A DNA stretch of 64,000 nt from Siphonodentalium dalli (Eukaryota > Mollusca > Scaphopoda > Gadilida > Siphonodentaliidae). The position numbers and the translations under genes are program-made. The stretch is taken from the NCBI GenBank assembly GCA_032622095.1, contig CP136062.1:139022351-139086350 (forward strand). Reading direction: 5' to 3'. Below are positions 53,465-64,000 of this stretch, one piece after another (position 1 is the stretch's first letter; every line of letters starts with the position of its first letter). The notes under the pieces are model-generated. The model made no database searches. It saw only the letters and a list, made by a program, of their open reading frames with translations, and was not told the DNA's origin.

Positions 53465-55888
53465 CATTTGAATAGGTCTATCACTATACCAATAAATATA
53501 TTCAATTAAACCACGTGGCGGTTTGCGCTCCAAAATACAAATAATATTATTCGCTTTTGATTTTTTTTCCCGGTATCGAAATAGGTCGATAATATCATAA
53601 TTACCTTTCTACGAGCATTCTGTAACCCAAAAAGACGCATTGAAGTAATGATAAATGCAACTATGAACACGGTGTTTGGGTCCCCCCCCCCCCCAAACAG
53701 CCATTTGCACGACATGGAACAGAATAGAGATTTCCGTGTTATTCTATCCCTGATATGGTAACGTTTGTCTGACTGCTGGCGAAAAATTTAAAACGGCTGG
53801 AAAATGGCTGTGACTTTGGCAAGTGTTTTTCAAAACATATGAAGCCGGCATATCAATAATTTGTGTATTTATCGACCTATCGTATCCGTCCAGCCAAATT
53901 ACGTAGACAAAATGAGCCATGTTCGTTTAAACTGTTGCTACTTTAGTAACAATTCTAAATGTGTGGAAAATAAGAAAATATTTTCCCCTCCGGGTCCATC
54001 AAGCCCAATGACTCTGACAAATATCTATGGACAGAGCCTACTAGCATTTAAGTCTGATCACTGATACAGGACTTACAGTCCAAAATGTCTGTGCTGGGTG
54101 AACATTGTGATGGCAAAACACCGTTAGAATGAATGGATAAACCCGTAAGTGAATATCGCTTCCCACAAACTGGCTTGTTACCAGTGATTCGCTATACCAA
54201 ATCATATCCAAATATGATGATGTAAAACCAAACCGATGATCCACATCATATTTAGAACCTCTGGTAAAATAAATGGACGAAACACGTAGACCGGATTCGC
54301 CATCTCCGGTTTAAATCTGGTTTACGGAAATGTGATAGAGGATCGTCATGCGAGATAATTAATTAATGTAAATTTTCGTTATCGATCAAGCAAAATGGGG
54401 CTCGAAAACTATCATTTAGAGATGTATGACAACTGATAGAACGATTTAAAGTGAATCAAGTCGCGTCTCCGCCAGCAGTAAAGTCATTTAGACAATCATA
54501 ACACAGATAAATGTATATATGTCACATAGGTATCCGGTATGATAAATATTAATCAGAACATCAGATGAAAATGAATCGCACACATAGCTTGATACGATAC
54601 TCACCACACAGGAAGTTGTCGGCAGCCCCTTGCTATATCGATAACTTTATATGGTGTAGTTTCCCAACGAAATCGACAGCTTTGTGTTACTGTATATGAC
54701 CTAGGGGTTGAATCAACGATAAACCACAACAAACTAAACCCAGGGGTAGTTCGATGTTTGTCTTATCTCAAGGGTGAGTGATAGTTAAAGGGAACTTTGT
54801 CGTGGGTGCGCAAACATAACATGTCGCCCCCAGCGGGACTCGCGGCCGGAGTCTGCAGAATGCGAATGCTGACATACAAATTGTAAATCGATCGTTTAAC
54901 ACGCCACATAGAGGTTTGACAAGCCAGTATCTGTCATGTGGTCGCTTTATTAAGAATGTATGAGATGTTACAAGACTGAATAGCGGGCCTGTTTGGATGC
55001 ACGGTCGATGCTCTTGGAAAATAATGCTGCCTTTGTGGAACGGTGTGTACCCAAGTACTATTCATAAAGACACAGTACGTGTCAGATTTCTTTGGACAGA
55101 CTTCGATAGCAGATCTGCACTATAACTGCTGACATTGGTATGCTCGACTCTCAAAAGACTGAAGATATCTCTTGTTAAATAGTCGATCTCAAGAAAGTGT
55201 CGTCACGTTCACCGACATGACCCAGCGTGTGCATCTCTGCTCTGCTGTGCTTATAGTAGTATATTTATGTTTTAATTAATTGATTTTTGGAAACAGGACA
55301 ACGGACGCAGCTCGACTGACTGCAATCGCGATTGTCTAACATCGAATTCACGATCCTTCATTAAAATACCAAGTTCTATCTGCTAGAAATTCACTGGGCC
55401 GTTTCACTCGAGAGATGCAAAAGCACCGCCCACGGCATATATGCTTTTGGGCTATCTGGAATCATGCTTTATGGCGACTTTAGTGTCTTAAGTATCCGCA
55501 GCAGATATATGAGACCCCATATAAACTACTAGTTAACTCGTAGTGGCATACTCGTAGTGATAGCCATCAAGAATGGTGTGGTACCAGATAATTAGCAGTC
55601 GGCAGTTGACCTGTTACGACGCGAAAATTTACTTACCCGAAAATGAACATTCAGTCATCACCCAAATAATTAACATATTGTCTCCATTAGAACAACAGAA
55701 CACCACGACAAATACTGCCATAAACGGTACAAACCATGTTCGCCAACAAGTATTTCAACCGCAGACCTGCCGTTAAATATTTGTAGTGAACCCATGATGT
55801 TATGGAAAGATTGGTCTTCCGTAGATAACTGAGGGCTATAGGATCCGCTTCGAGAATTTTAACATAAAACTTGACTTAAAGTGCAGCT
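53465..55888. other. Unannotated 2.4-kb stretch
   Basis: A C12 tract at about 53682-53693. No gene supported. Confidence 0.5.
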
Positions 55889-55891
55889 TTA

Positions 55892-56666
55892 AGCCCCGGT
55901 TCCATATCCCCGATTTTCCACCCCGAATGTTCCCGAATGACTCCCGAATCATAATTTTGCAAAAATCGTGGAGTAAGTTCGGGACGAGTCGGGACAGTGA
56001 ATTTTTATCCCCGAACATGATCGGGGATATCGGTGCTATCGGGGTCGATTCGGAACGATTCTGGACTCGCTCCCGACAGTTTTTAACTGTTCAAAACTAT
56101 CGGGAACCAAGCCGAATCGCTCCCGATTTGTCAATCATCGGGAGAAATTCGGGAGCAATTCGGCACCTATTCTGGAGTAGTCGGCAGTATTCGGCAATAT
56201 TCGGGTGAATATTCTGGAGTAGTCGGCAGTATTCGGTAGGTTATTCCCGAATTCGCCATGTGTGGCTGCTTTTATACTGAGATCCGGTGTATCTGCAAAA
56301 TTCGGCATCGATTCGGGACGTTCGGCAGAAATTGAATACCAATTCGGTATTTATTCGGCATCAATTCGGTACCAGTTCGGCATTGATTCGGGGTATTCGG
56401 CAACAACTCGGTGTAAGTCGGTAGTAAACTGGGCAATTCGGCAGCTACTCGCACGAAATTTCGGTATCAGTTCGGGATAATTCTTTATCATTCGGGAAGA
56501 AATTCGGAAGCATTCTGGAATACTCGGCAATGTTCGGGACGATTAAATTTTGTCATCAGTTCGGCGGCTTTTGGAATAAAACTCGTCCAGAATTCTCTCG
56601 AATGCTGCCGATTTGTGCCGAATATACTAAGTCGGGACAGATAATCGGGAATATGGAACCGGGGCT
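55892..56666. mobile_element. Harbinger-like non-autonomous element (775 bp) full of TTCGG motifs
   Basis: AGCCCCGGTTCCATATCCCC at the left and its near-complement at the right (GGAATATGGAACCGGGGCT) are terminal inverted repeats. TTA flanks both ends (55889-55891 and 56667-56669), the 3-bp target of PIF/Harbinger elements. The interior has over 25 ATTCGG/GTTCGG/TCGGG words, typically 10-20 bp apart; the leftmost part has the complementary CCCGAATG words. No transposase; open frames (55927-56208, 56262-56480) come from the motif repeats. Confidence 0.75.
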
Positions 56667-56669
56667 TTA

Positions 56670-57734
56670 TCGACGAGATTTGTAGCTGAACGGTCCCAAT
56701 AACTACAAGTACATGTACATGTATAGGTGACTAAATGCCTGGGCAACATTTAAAAAATTATTTAGTTTTGACTAATAAAACGCTCGAAAAAATTACATGT
56801 CAACTATAGACACATCTACCGGTATGTCTGACAATCGCTTTATGTGTCGCGTTGAATGTACTAAATTATCCGGGACGAAGTCGGATAGATCAACGCATTT
56901 CAGAATAGCCACCAAAAGCAAGTTAGCTACACACCAAAAGGAAACGGTTTTGGGACCTCCCACCCCAAACTCCCAACCCACTCATTGTAAATGTAAATAT
57001 GTTTAACCTCTATATAATTATACTTCCATGGTGTAACCAAGGAAGTATATTGTTTTTCTATTGGGGCCGTTTTCCGTTTTATTGAAAATACTCAGAAACT
57101 AATTGGAGGAGGACCGTGAAATATCTAGGGAACGTAGGCATCTAAGGGATACTGAAAATGAAGCTATCACGATGTCGCCAGAACGCTTCGCCACGGAATG
57201 AAATTAAAAAAAATATATTTTTCACTATTATTATTATTATTAAAATACTCAACACTTTTATAATCACAATATTTCGGAAAATATGAGCAGTAGAAAACTA
57301 AAAGTTGGTAAGTATGTTGGGGCAAATGAGTTTTATGCCTTAGTCGCATAACGAATATTGTCCGCGCTTTCTTCGCAGAGTTATCTCCCCTTATACGAAA
57401 ACATGTCATTTTATTATCTCGGAAATTATAAGGAGCAGAGCATCGAAAATTTGACCGTATGCACAACTCGATATGCCCTACAAACCAACGGCATCAAAAC
57501 TTGTGTCCGAGCTTTTCCTAAGGAGTTACCGCCCATAAAATGGACACACTATACACCAGGATGAATAAACCAATGTTTTTTGTTTTTTTTTATAAGTACA
57601 GAGCTCAAAATTTTTTATTGCATATTCCGAATTGGACGACAGATTCGGACTCGAATATACCGCTTAAAAATGTTTTTACCCAGTACTTTCCGCGTTACGG
57701 GGTACGGAAATATTGCAACTACTTTTCCCGCCAA
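56670..57734. other. Unannotated sequence
   Basis: No supported gene. A 99-codon frame (57167-57466, minus) is unrecognised. Confidence 0.5.
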
Positions 57735-58510
57735 ATCCAAACCGGCTGGTTAAAGAGCAAGATAATGTCGTAGCATGTACGTTGACATACTTTATGTACG
57801 TCCCAGAAGTTTGACGACTATACTATAAATGTAAGATGCCCAACGGAGAATGCGTGTCAGTGTGGGTTGAGACTTTAGGAAAATTCCACGAAAATTGCAA
57901 AGGGGGAAAATTCAAACATCGAGATAAATTTTTTTTGACGAGTACATCTGATGGCTAGTGTTCCCGCGCATCCAGATGGCGATTTTCTAATTTTCAGATG
58001 GAACGGTTTACTCGTGACAACGCTAAATATCATAAATATGTATACTTCTGTAGTCTATCACTAGCCGATTTTTAGCCCCAAATCCAAACGGGCTAATGTA
58101 AGAGCGAGTTTAATGCGGTGTTACGTAAGCCGATATACTGTAGGTATGCCTTCAAAATTTTACCTCTCTAATATAAACGCAACCTGCTCAAGGAAGTGTT
58201 TGTGTCGGGTGGGTTCAGATTTGGCAAATTCCACCGAAGATCAAATGGGGAAAATTACTCCGAAAATCATATATTGAGATAAAAACTTTTCGATGAGTGG
58301 ATGTGATAAGTAGTATCTAAACGCAAGATTAGTAAACTTTTTAATGATTTATATTGAACGGTTTAACCCTTTTAGCGTATGACGTTGTAACGGGTGATAT
58401 ATATAACTCAAATTCAAACCCTCTCTTCATGACGCAAATTCAAACGGACTTATCAAGAAGCAAGGCAAATGCATGAATATGCTCACCGATATACTATATA
58501 GGTATGTCCG
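57735..58510. repeat. Degenerate tandem repeat, about 355-bp period
   Basis: AAACGG-CT...AAGAGC/AGAAGC...GCGGTG/GCATG...CCGATATACT...TAGGTATG recurs starting near 57735, 58085 and 58448. Other shared words: GGAAAATT-C, ATATTGAGATAAA/CATCGAGATAAA. Strongly diverged. It runs straight into the 128-bp modules. Confidence 0.6.
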
Positions 58511-58529
58511 CTCTACTGTAAAAGTAACA

Positions 58530-59335
58530 TATTGTCACGATTTGACCTGTCCAAAACACTCCCCGGACAAAAGTTTTCCTAGGTATCAAATTTCGTCGAA
58601 ATCCGTTCGTTTTACCCGATTTGACCTTGAACTGACCATTTCGAAGGTCAGAGTCAGGTCGGGGTCACGACTTGACCCACCCAAAAGACTCCCCGGACAA
58701 AAGTACCCCTAGGTATCGAATTTCGTGGAAATCCGTCTGTTTTAACCGATTTGACATTCGATTGACCTTTTTGAAGACCAATGTCAGGTCGGGGTTCACG
58801 ATTCGACCCGTCCAAAACACTCCCTGGACAAAAGTACCCACATTTATCAGATTTCGTCAAAATCCGTCCAGCAGTTTTCCCGGCCATAGCTGACAGACAA
58901 ACAAACAGACAGACAGAAGTACCAAAATATATATTAAACTAGCTGGTGGACCCGACTTCGTCCGGGCTGTTTCCCCTCTGCTTTTCGGCGAATTGCGCGA
59001 TTTGATCTTGAATTGTCCATTTTGAAGGTCAAGGTCAGGTGCGGGGGTGTCACGATTTGACCCGTCCAAAACACTCTCCGGACAAAAGTACCTGACAAAA
59101 TTACCCGTCGAAATCCGTCTGATTTTACCCGATTTGACATTGAATTGACCATTTTGAAGGTCAAGGTCATGTCGGAGTCACGATTTGACCCGTCCAAAAC
59201 TCTACGCGGACCAAAGTAACCCTAGGTATAAAACTTCGTCGAAATCCCGTCAAAATTCGCGATTTGACCTTGAATTGACAATTTTGAAGGTCAAGGTCTG
59301 GTCGGGGTCACGATTTGACCCGTCCAAATCGTGAT
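58530..59335. repeat. 128-bp-module dispersed repeat, copy 2, with tail-to-head junction
   Basis: CACGATTTGACC-GTCC-type starts lie near 58536, 58664, 58796, 59050, 59178 and 59308. The regular step of about 128 bp is broken at 58855-58960, where a tail (CCGTCCAGCAGTTTTCCCGG, then AGACAAACAAACAGACAGAC and AT-rich sequence) meets a head (CTAGCTGGTGGACCCGACTT). This marks two element copies in tandem. Related to 20656-21240. Confidence 0.88.
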
Positions 59336-60208
59336 GTCATGTATGATAAGCATTCGTGAGGAATGCATCTCAGCCATAAGTCACTTTCACCATCGGTGCA
59401 TGATTGGTTATTATCTGTGTGCGGCGATATTAAAATTGGATAAATCATGCTGGCAGTGGATGCCCTAGCTTGGTGCACTTATTCGTCACTACCAACTTCC
59501 TGACTGGTGCCCCCAATATCGTGCATGTGCTTTTGTGACACGTAATATCATCAGTCAAATTAAACAATCCTTGCACGCAAAAAACACAAGGCGAAATATA
59601 TGCCGGCGTCGGTAAAATGTATGCTCCAAATAGTAAAACGGTTTTGCAAACTCAAAGTTAGGCACCACGTCGCCAAATTATGCATATATACGTTTTAACT
59701 TTAACCGTTTATGTCCTAAACGTCACAACGGATAAGGTAACAATTTGTTCATTATTACAGCTAATCTGTAAATTAGTTTTTACTTCATCATACAGCAATC
59801 ACGTATCAAGCATCTGGACAATTTCCATCATTTGGCCGATTGAATAGAAGTACATTGTGATAAAGTTGTTAGCTCGTACAAAGCGAAAATCTTACTTCGC
59901 GTCGTCAGATTGTGGAATTTTAGATTGATATAACATTAGCGATTACAACTAGCTAAACGTAATCGTAACAAACAGGTGCATGTGAGTTTGCCAAAACTCT
60001 CTGGCATTGTTTACGTTCGTGTTTCTATGTTTCGTTCTTCCATCCCCTCCCCTGGTAATAATATATATTTCGCTAATTGCGACCACACGAACGGCGACAG
60101 ACTGTTTTAATGAAGCGTAAGAGGATTCAGTTTCCAATCTGCTTCCGATTTTTCGTTCGATTCACCTGCTGCCCTTCCATCGATACTTAATATGTTCCTT
60201 GGCAATTA
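59336..60208. other. Unannotated sequence
   Basis: No supported feature. Confidence 0.5.
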
Positions 60209-60268
60209 AACGAACACACCGGACCGCCGGCTCGTCGGAATGAACACACCAGACCTCCGACTCGTTAG
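60209..60268. repeat. 30-bp tandem duplication
   Basis: GAACACACCGGACCGCCGGC and GAACACACCAGACCTCCGAC begin adjacent 30-bp units. Confidence 0.8.
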
Positions 60269-61273
60269 AAGAGGTTGCGTTCCGAGCTCTCTCGATCGAG
60301 GAATCAGCCAGCTAGCGCTATACCTTCGATCAATAAGACGATCTCCAATTTGAGCGTCTTGTAAACACGTGAACTGTTCTCGATACACACCAGTAATGGT
60401 GACACCCGTGACCGGTTGATGTAACTGGCAACATACAAAAATTGTACCTGAGACTGTAACACCGCGTTTTGTCCAGCTTCGGTATTCTTGAGATTACACA
60501 GAAACGGCGTGTTTCGTTGTACGCCACACCGAAACAGCTCTTTCTTTGTAAGCTATCTCTGTGTTTTCGCATTTGTTCGTTTAATCGAGTTTCAACGTGT
60601 TTTTCCTGGCTTCTTAACAAGGAATATTCTTCCTGTTACAACACTGATCCGCCGCCTGTAAAAAAAAAAAGACCACCAGAGTTGTCGGTCGTGTGGATAA
60701 AACCTTGTGTGCTATCAGGTAGGTCCGTGTTGTTAACTTTTGTGCTGGGTTGTGCGAAGACTGAATATGCATGTACCAGATCAACTCGGTATATTTATTG
60801 ATGTACCAATCATAAAGCTCCATGCATAATCTTCTATATACCAGCTGACAAGATAACGTTATATGAGGGTGTGCAGCTGTTCTCTGTTCCGTTCCGTTTA
60901 GACGTCGAAGATGTATGCAGAAACCCATTCATACCGTCATATGATAACAATTAATTCAAGTTTATTTATTCATTGAAATAATCAAAATTATTATTCCATA
61001 CTTCATGTCGATACCACTTATCATGCCACGTGCCGCGTTTGTATGCGAAGCCATTTACCGATATAGTTCAGACTGCAAACTTGGTAAGGAACTCCACAAT
61101 TTCAAATGCCTGAACGATGTGTTGTCTCACTCTATCTCCCATCGCCTCTTCGCCAACAACTCTTCACATGTGGTGAGTGTTCTGTGCTATGTTGTTGCAT
61201 CCGACTTGTAAATGAATATTATATTTTCGGTCTCCTCCTCAACTCGCCCCTTTCTCTCACCCGCGCTCCCTCG
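60269..61273. other. Unannotated sequence
   Basis: Frames of 96-110 codons occur on both strands at 60330-60930 in GC-richer sequence, but none has a recognisable domain and they overlap each other. Confidence 0.45.
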
Positions 61274-61284
61274 TCCCCTCTCTC

Positions 61285-61318
<34 letters not shown>

Positions 61319-61320
61319 CC
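61274..61320. repeat. (CT)n microsatellite
   Basis: Two CT tracts separated by CCCT. Confidence 0.95.
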
Positions 61321-61932
61321 ATCCCTATATCCCCTCTATAGTTTAATCGTTGTATATGGTTCATACTCTTATTTTATTTGCCCATCTTTTGTTGTCTCTT
61401 TCGATAATTAATAATCCGATCGAGTCATATTGGCGAAACTGGGAATGCCATTTTAACATACATGTATCAGTCTGTTTGTTTCAGTTAACGTATTTCTTAA
61501 GTTCTCTGAAAACTAGTATGTCAATTCAATGCGGCAAGCTGGAATAATGCCGTCTGACATGACTTCGTGCATGTCTGTTCTATTTAGCAGAATCTGATGT
61601 GCTGATTAGAGAACAATTAATAGCTGTGGGAGGTGTCCTGCTGTCGCAACTCCATATTACGTAGTGCTGTTAATTGACCTGGGAAGCTGACTACACCATA
61701 GTTGGGATGGTCGCAAACGGGATCACCCTTAGAGCGAACAATACCGGCTCGATGGCTTCGAGTGTATTCAACGTATGTCACGTACCGATACTTGGATACT
61801 AAGTACAATTAGAAAGTGCACTATATAATTATGTGATTCTATACAACGGTAGATCAGTTCTGTGTTCACATTCTAACCCATGCATGTTCAGACTGATACG
61901 CAGATCACTTCTCGGTAAAGGGGCTTACTGCT
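61321..61932. other. Unannotated sequence
   Basis: No supported feature. Confidence 0.5.
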
Positions 61933-62030
61933 AAGGATGACTCCGTGGTCGAAGTGATTGGGTTGTGGATATCACCATTGGAGTCTGAGCTTGACGAGGT
62001 TGGGCGGGTTCGAACCCCGACATAAGCGGC
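61933..62030 (+). mobile_element. tRNA-like sequence (SINE head or tRNA pseudogene)
   Basis: GTGGTCGAAGTGATT (61945-61959) resembles box A and GGGTTCGAACCCC (62006-62018) is a near-perfect box B, about 60 bp apart, as in tRNAs with a long variable arm such as Ser or Leu. Acceptor-stem pairing is not convincing, so it is more likely a SINE head or decayed tRNA copy than a working tRNA. Confidence 0.6.
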
Positions 62031-62854
62031 AATCGGCACCGATTTTCAAGTTTGATCTGAAATGAGGGACATTTCAATGTTCCATTCCGATCGATAGACG
62101 AACATTTCGATAAGAAAGGAGAATTTGTCCATGCATGCTCACTGAAGCAAGCACATTTGAAGCAACGAACACTCACACTGAGTGCGTGCCTCCTTAAATC
62201 TGACATATATAGACGGTGTCACATTAAAAGTTGGTATTTAAATTGCAATATGGAAGGATCTTTATATATGAGTGACATAAAATGTGGAGAAACATGAATC
62301 CTTCAAAGATGTACTGTATCATATATGACTCCGTTTGAGCTTAAAGGTACTCAAAGCTTTCGAAGTGGGTTATGCATAATGATATATACATGTCTTATAA
62401 CAACTATTATATTAACAAGTATATGTAAAATAGATCTACTTTGTTCTTATTTTCATTATTAATAACTCTCCAATAACGAGATTTCGTATATCGAAACCAT
62501 TGTTAAGTATACATCATGATATTGTTACAGTGGCATTACCGATCACATTTCAATTAATTCAATACAATATCAAAGTTTATTCAAAACATGAAGGAAACAT
62601 TCGAAAAGGTCAAAGCATTGAACATTTTCTGAAAAATCATATTTTAGACTAATATATTTGCATTACTACGTGATCGACGCTGTTTGTTGACGAATCACTG
62701 CAACAGTTTTGTTAATTACATAATATGGTTTCAAGACGTGAAGTGTTCTTATAGGAAAACTATCATTAATGCATATAAGAACAAAGTTTATATATTTCTC
62801 CGTTCTTTTAGTGGGGATATATATTTACAGATTTTTCGGTCCCGTTAAAGACAC
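62031..62854. other. Unannotated sequence
   Basis: Could include the body of the tRNA-like retroposon; no boundary visible. Confidence 0.4.
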
Positions 62855-63345
62855 GGTTGGCCTTGGCGGTGGGTATCCTGCGAAAATATATCCCCCCGTC
62901 AAAAACCGCCACAAACAGAAAGAACATCAAAATGTAGATAGACTTTGTACGTATACAAATAAGAAATATCGCATAAACAGTATGTTATGGTCATATGTTT
63001 GACCATTGTTATGTAAACAAAAGCATAAAAAGTTACTTTTCTGGTGTTTGTTTATATTATGATGGTAAACATAAAGAGCGTTCTTTGTTGGTGAATACCT
63101 GATATGGAACTAATAAAGAGCGTTTATGCCATTTGTGTGTGATTAGCCAGTAGCATTGTGCTGTCTTCTGTAACACAGTCAGGCTCTTGCTTAGGTAAAA
63201 TATAGTAGGTCTTTATGATAACATGCTGTTTACGCGATGGTCATGGTATATATGAACGGAACTGTATGCGTTTTAATGTTTTTCTGTTTACGGTGTTTGG
63301 AACAAATATGAATATTTTCGACAATTAAGGCCGCACGTGCCTTTA
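62855..63345 (+). repeat. Dispersed repeat of about 480 bp, copy 2
   Basis: Collinear and same-strand as 9842-10325: GGCGGTGGGTA, ACAGAAAGAAC, AAGAAATATCGCATAAAC, GTTATGTAAACAAAAGC, GGTAAACATAAAGAGCG, TAATAAAGAGCGTTTATG, GGCTCTTGCTTA-type and GGAACAAATATGAATATTTTC. Confidence 0.7.
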
Positions 63346-64000
63346 AGCAAACTATTATTATCGCCACCAAGTCATCAAGCACACTGCTTCAATATTAACT
63401 ACCAACTTTTAATACACACATCAGACTATTTCTCTTCCTGACACTATCAGTAACAACATTTTCTATGAAAGTCTGTATATGTATTTGTGTGTAGCCTACT
63501 GATTAGGGTGGCGTTTAGTCGGCATTGTAGAAAAACGAAGACCAGACATAAAGGTTTACTGGACCACTTATCTCCAAAGAACGATCCGCGGCTCATCTGG
63601 CAATGCTCAGGGACGCCAACAATTAACTCAAAATTCAATAAAACCTTGGTTATCTACGTGAGTCATTTGTTCAATTAAACTCAATAAAACAAGCGCTCTA
63701 TATGCGTGTCGATAATTCAGTGCAATCTCGAGACTATATTGGTATTGCAACTTTGCAATAAACAATAAATTTCTGTGAGTAGATATTCCTCCAAAATGTA
63801 CCCATTCTCCAGCGCTCTCCAGAATGAAATACATGTATAGCATCACTATTAAAGTAGAACTATTGTCAGAATAGTTTTAGCAGTTATAACCGAAAAGTAT
63901 GAAGACAACTATATGCATTAGAGTACATGTACATGGTGGTAAACTACACTATGAAGATCGTGTGGTTGTTTTTCTCTCATTGTTTTACCAGCCAACCTTC
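63346..64000. other. Unannotated sequence to the window end
   Basis: No supported feature. Confidence 0.5.

Noticed and set aside
54660-54850. Another SINE body like 44955-45259
   Set aside because: Only a GGGTGAGTGATAG word and loose resemblance; no box A or B.
55927-56480. Frames rich in Phe-Gly/Ser-Gly words
   Set aside because: Arise from the TTCGG motif repeats of the Harbinger-like element.
61005-61411. Possible short exons with GTAAGG/GTGAGT donor-like sites
   Set aside because: Donor-like hexamers occur by chance; no matching acceptor, no protein family, and the second frame runs into the CT microsatellite.

Overview
This window looks like a gene-poor, repeat-saturated stretch of an animal nuclear genome, most likely a marine invertebrate and possibly a mollusc or other lophotrochozoan. 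The evidence is the AT-rich base composition, long tracts without coding sequence, and remnants of metazoan-type elements: CR1/Jockey-type LINEs with gag-like ORF1, endonuclease and reverse transcriptase; hAT, piggyBac-like, Harbinger-like and mariner-like DNA elements; tRNA-derived SINEs; one probable solo LTR. The taxon is an inference. I found no intact host gene, rRNA gene, functional tRNA gene, CRISPR array or prokaryotic operon. Open frames of 60-160 codons are either transposon debris, by-products of tandem repeats, or unsupported.

Layout. 0-10 kb: a 22-bp minisatellite cut by the window edge, a 470-bp TIR element, a 368-bp solo-LTR candidate with TATA box, AATAAA signal and 6-bp target duplication, several foldback repeats and a LINE 3' fragment. 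13.2-15.9 kb: a nested locus. A LINE 5' region begins at a palindrome; one hAT element sits in the palindrome (8-bp target duplication) and a second hAT-like element sits in the LINE (5-bp target duplication). 18.8-21.2 kb: diverged tandem repeats. 22.5-24.7 kb: a domain packed with short palindromes around CTTAAG, plus interleaved 50-65-bp inverted repeats. 25.4-32.1 kb: a LINE 3' end, three TTAA-associated MITEs and a hAT-like element with a decayed BED finger.

32.2-43.4 kb is the richest part. A plus-strand LINE (endonuclease, linker, start of RT) is split by a TTAA-flanked element carrying two 69-bp cruciform-capable palindromes, and again by about 3.5 kb that contains a minus-strand LINE whose RT has lost its second catalytic Asp. 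A gag-like ORF1 LINE follows at 38.2 kb. A second full copy of the palindrome element, with intact TTAA duplication, sits inside another LINE C-terminus at 42.2 kb. 43-50 kb: three foldback elements, a SINE, and a second copy of the hAT-like element, again with a 7-bp target duplication and a conserved unrecognised ORF. 51.6-52.6 kb: a 33-bp minisatellite. 55.9-56.7 kb: a Harbinger-like element filled with TTCGG motifs. 57.7-59.3 kb: degenerate tandem repeats with a tail-to-head junction. The last 5 kb hold a CT microsatellite, a tRNA-like sequence and a second copy of a roughly 480-bp dispersed repeat first seen at 9.8 kb.

The features do not work together as a pathway. They record successive insertions, and several can be ordered in time from nesting and target-site duplications. 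The best candidates for something undescribed are the double-palindrome TTAA family, the CTTAAG palindrome domain, and the 7-bp-duplication hAT-like family with its unknown ORF.
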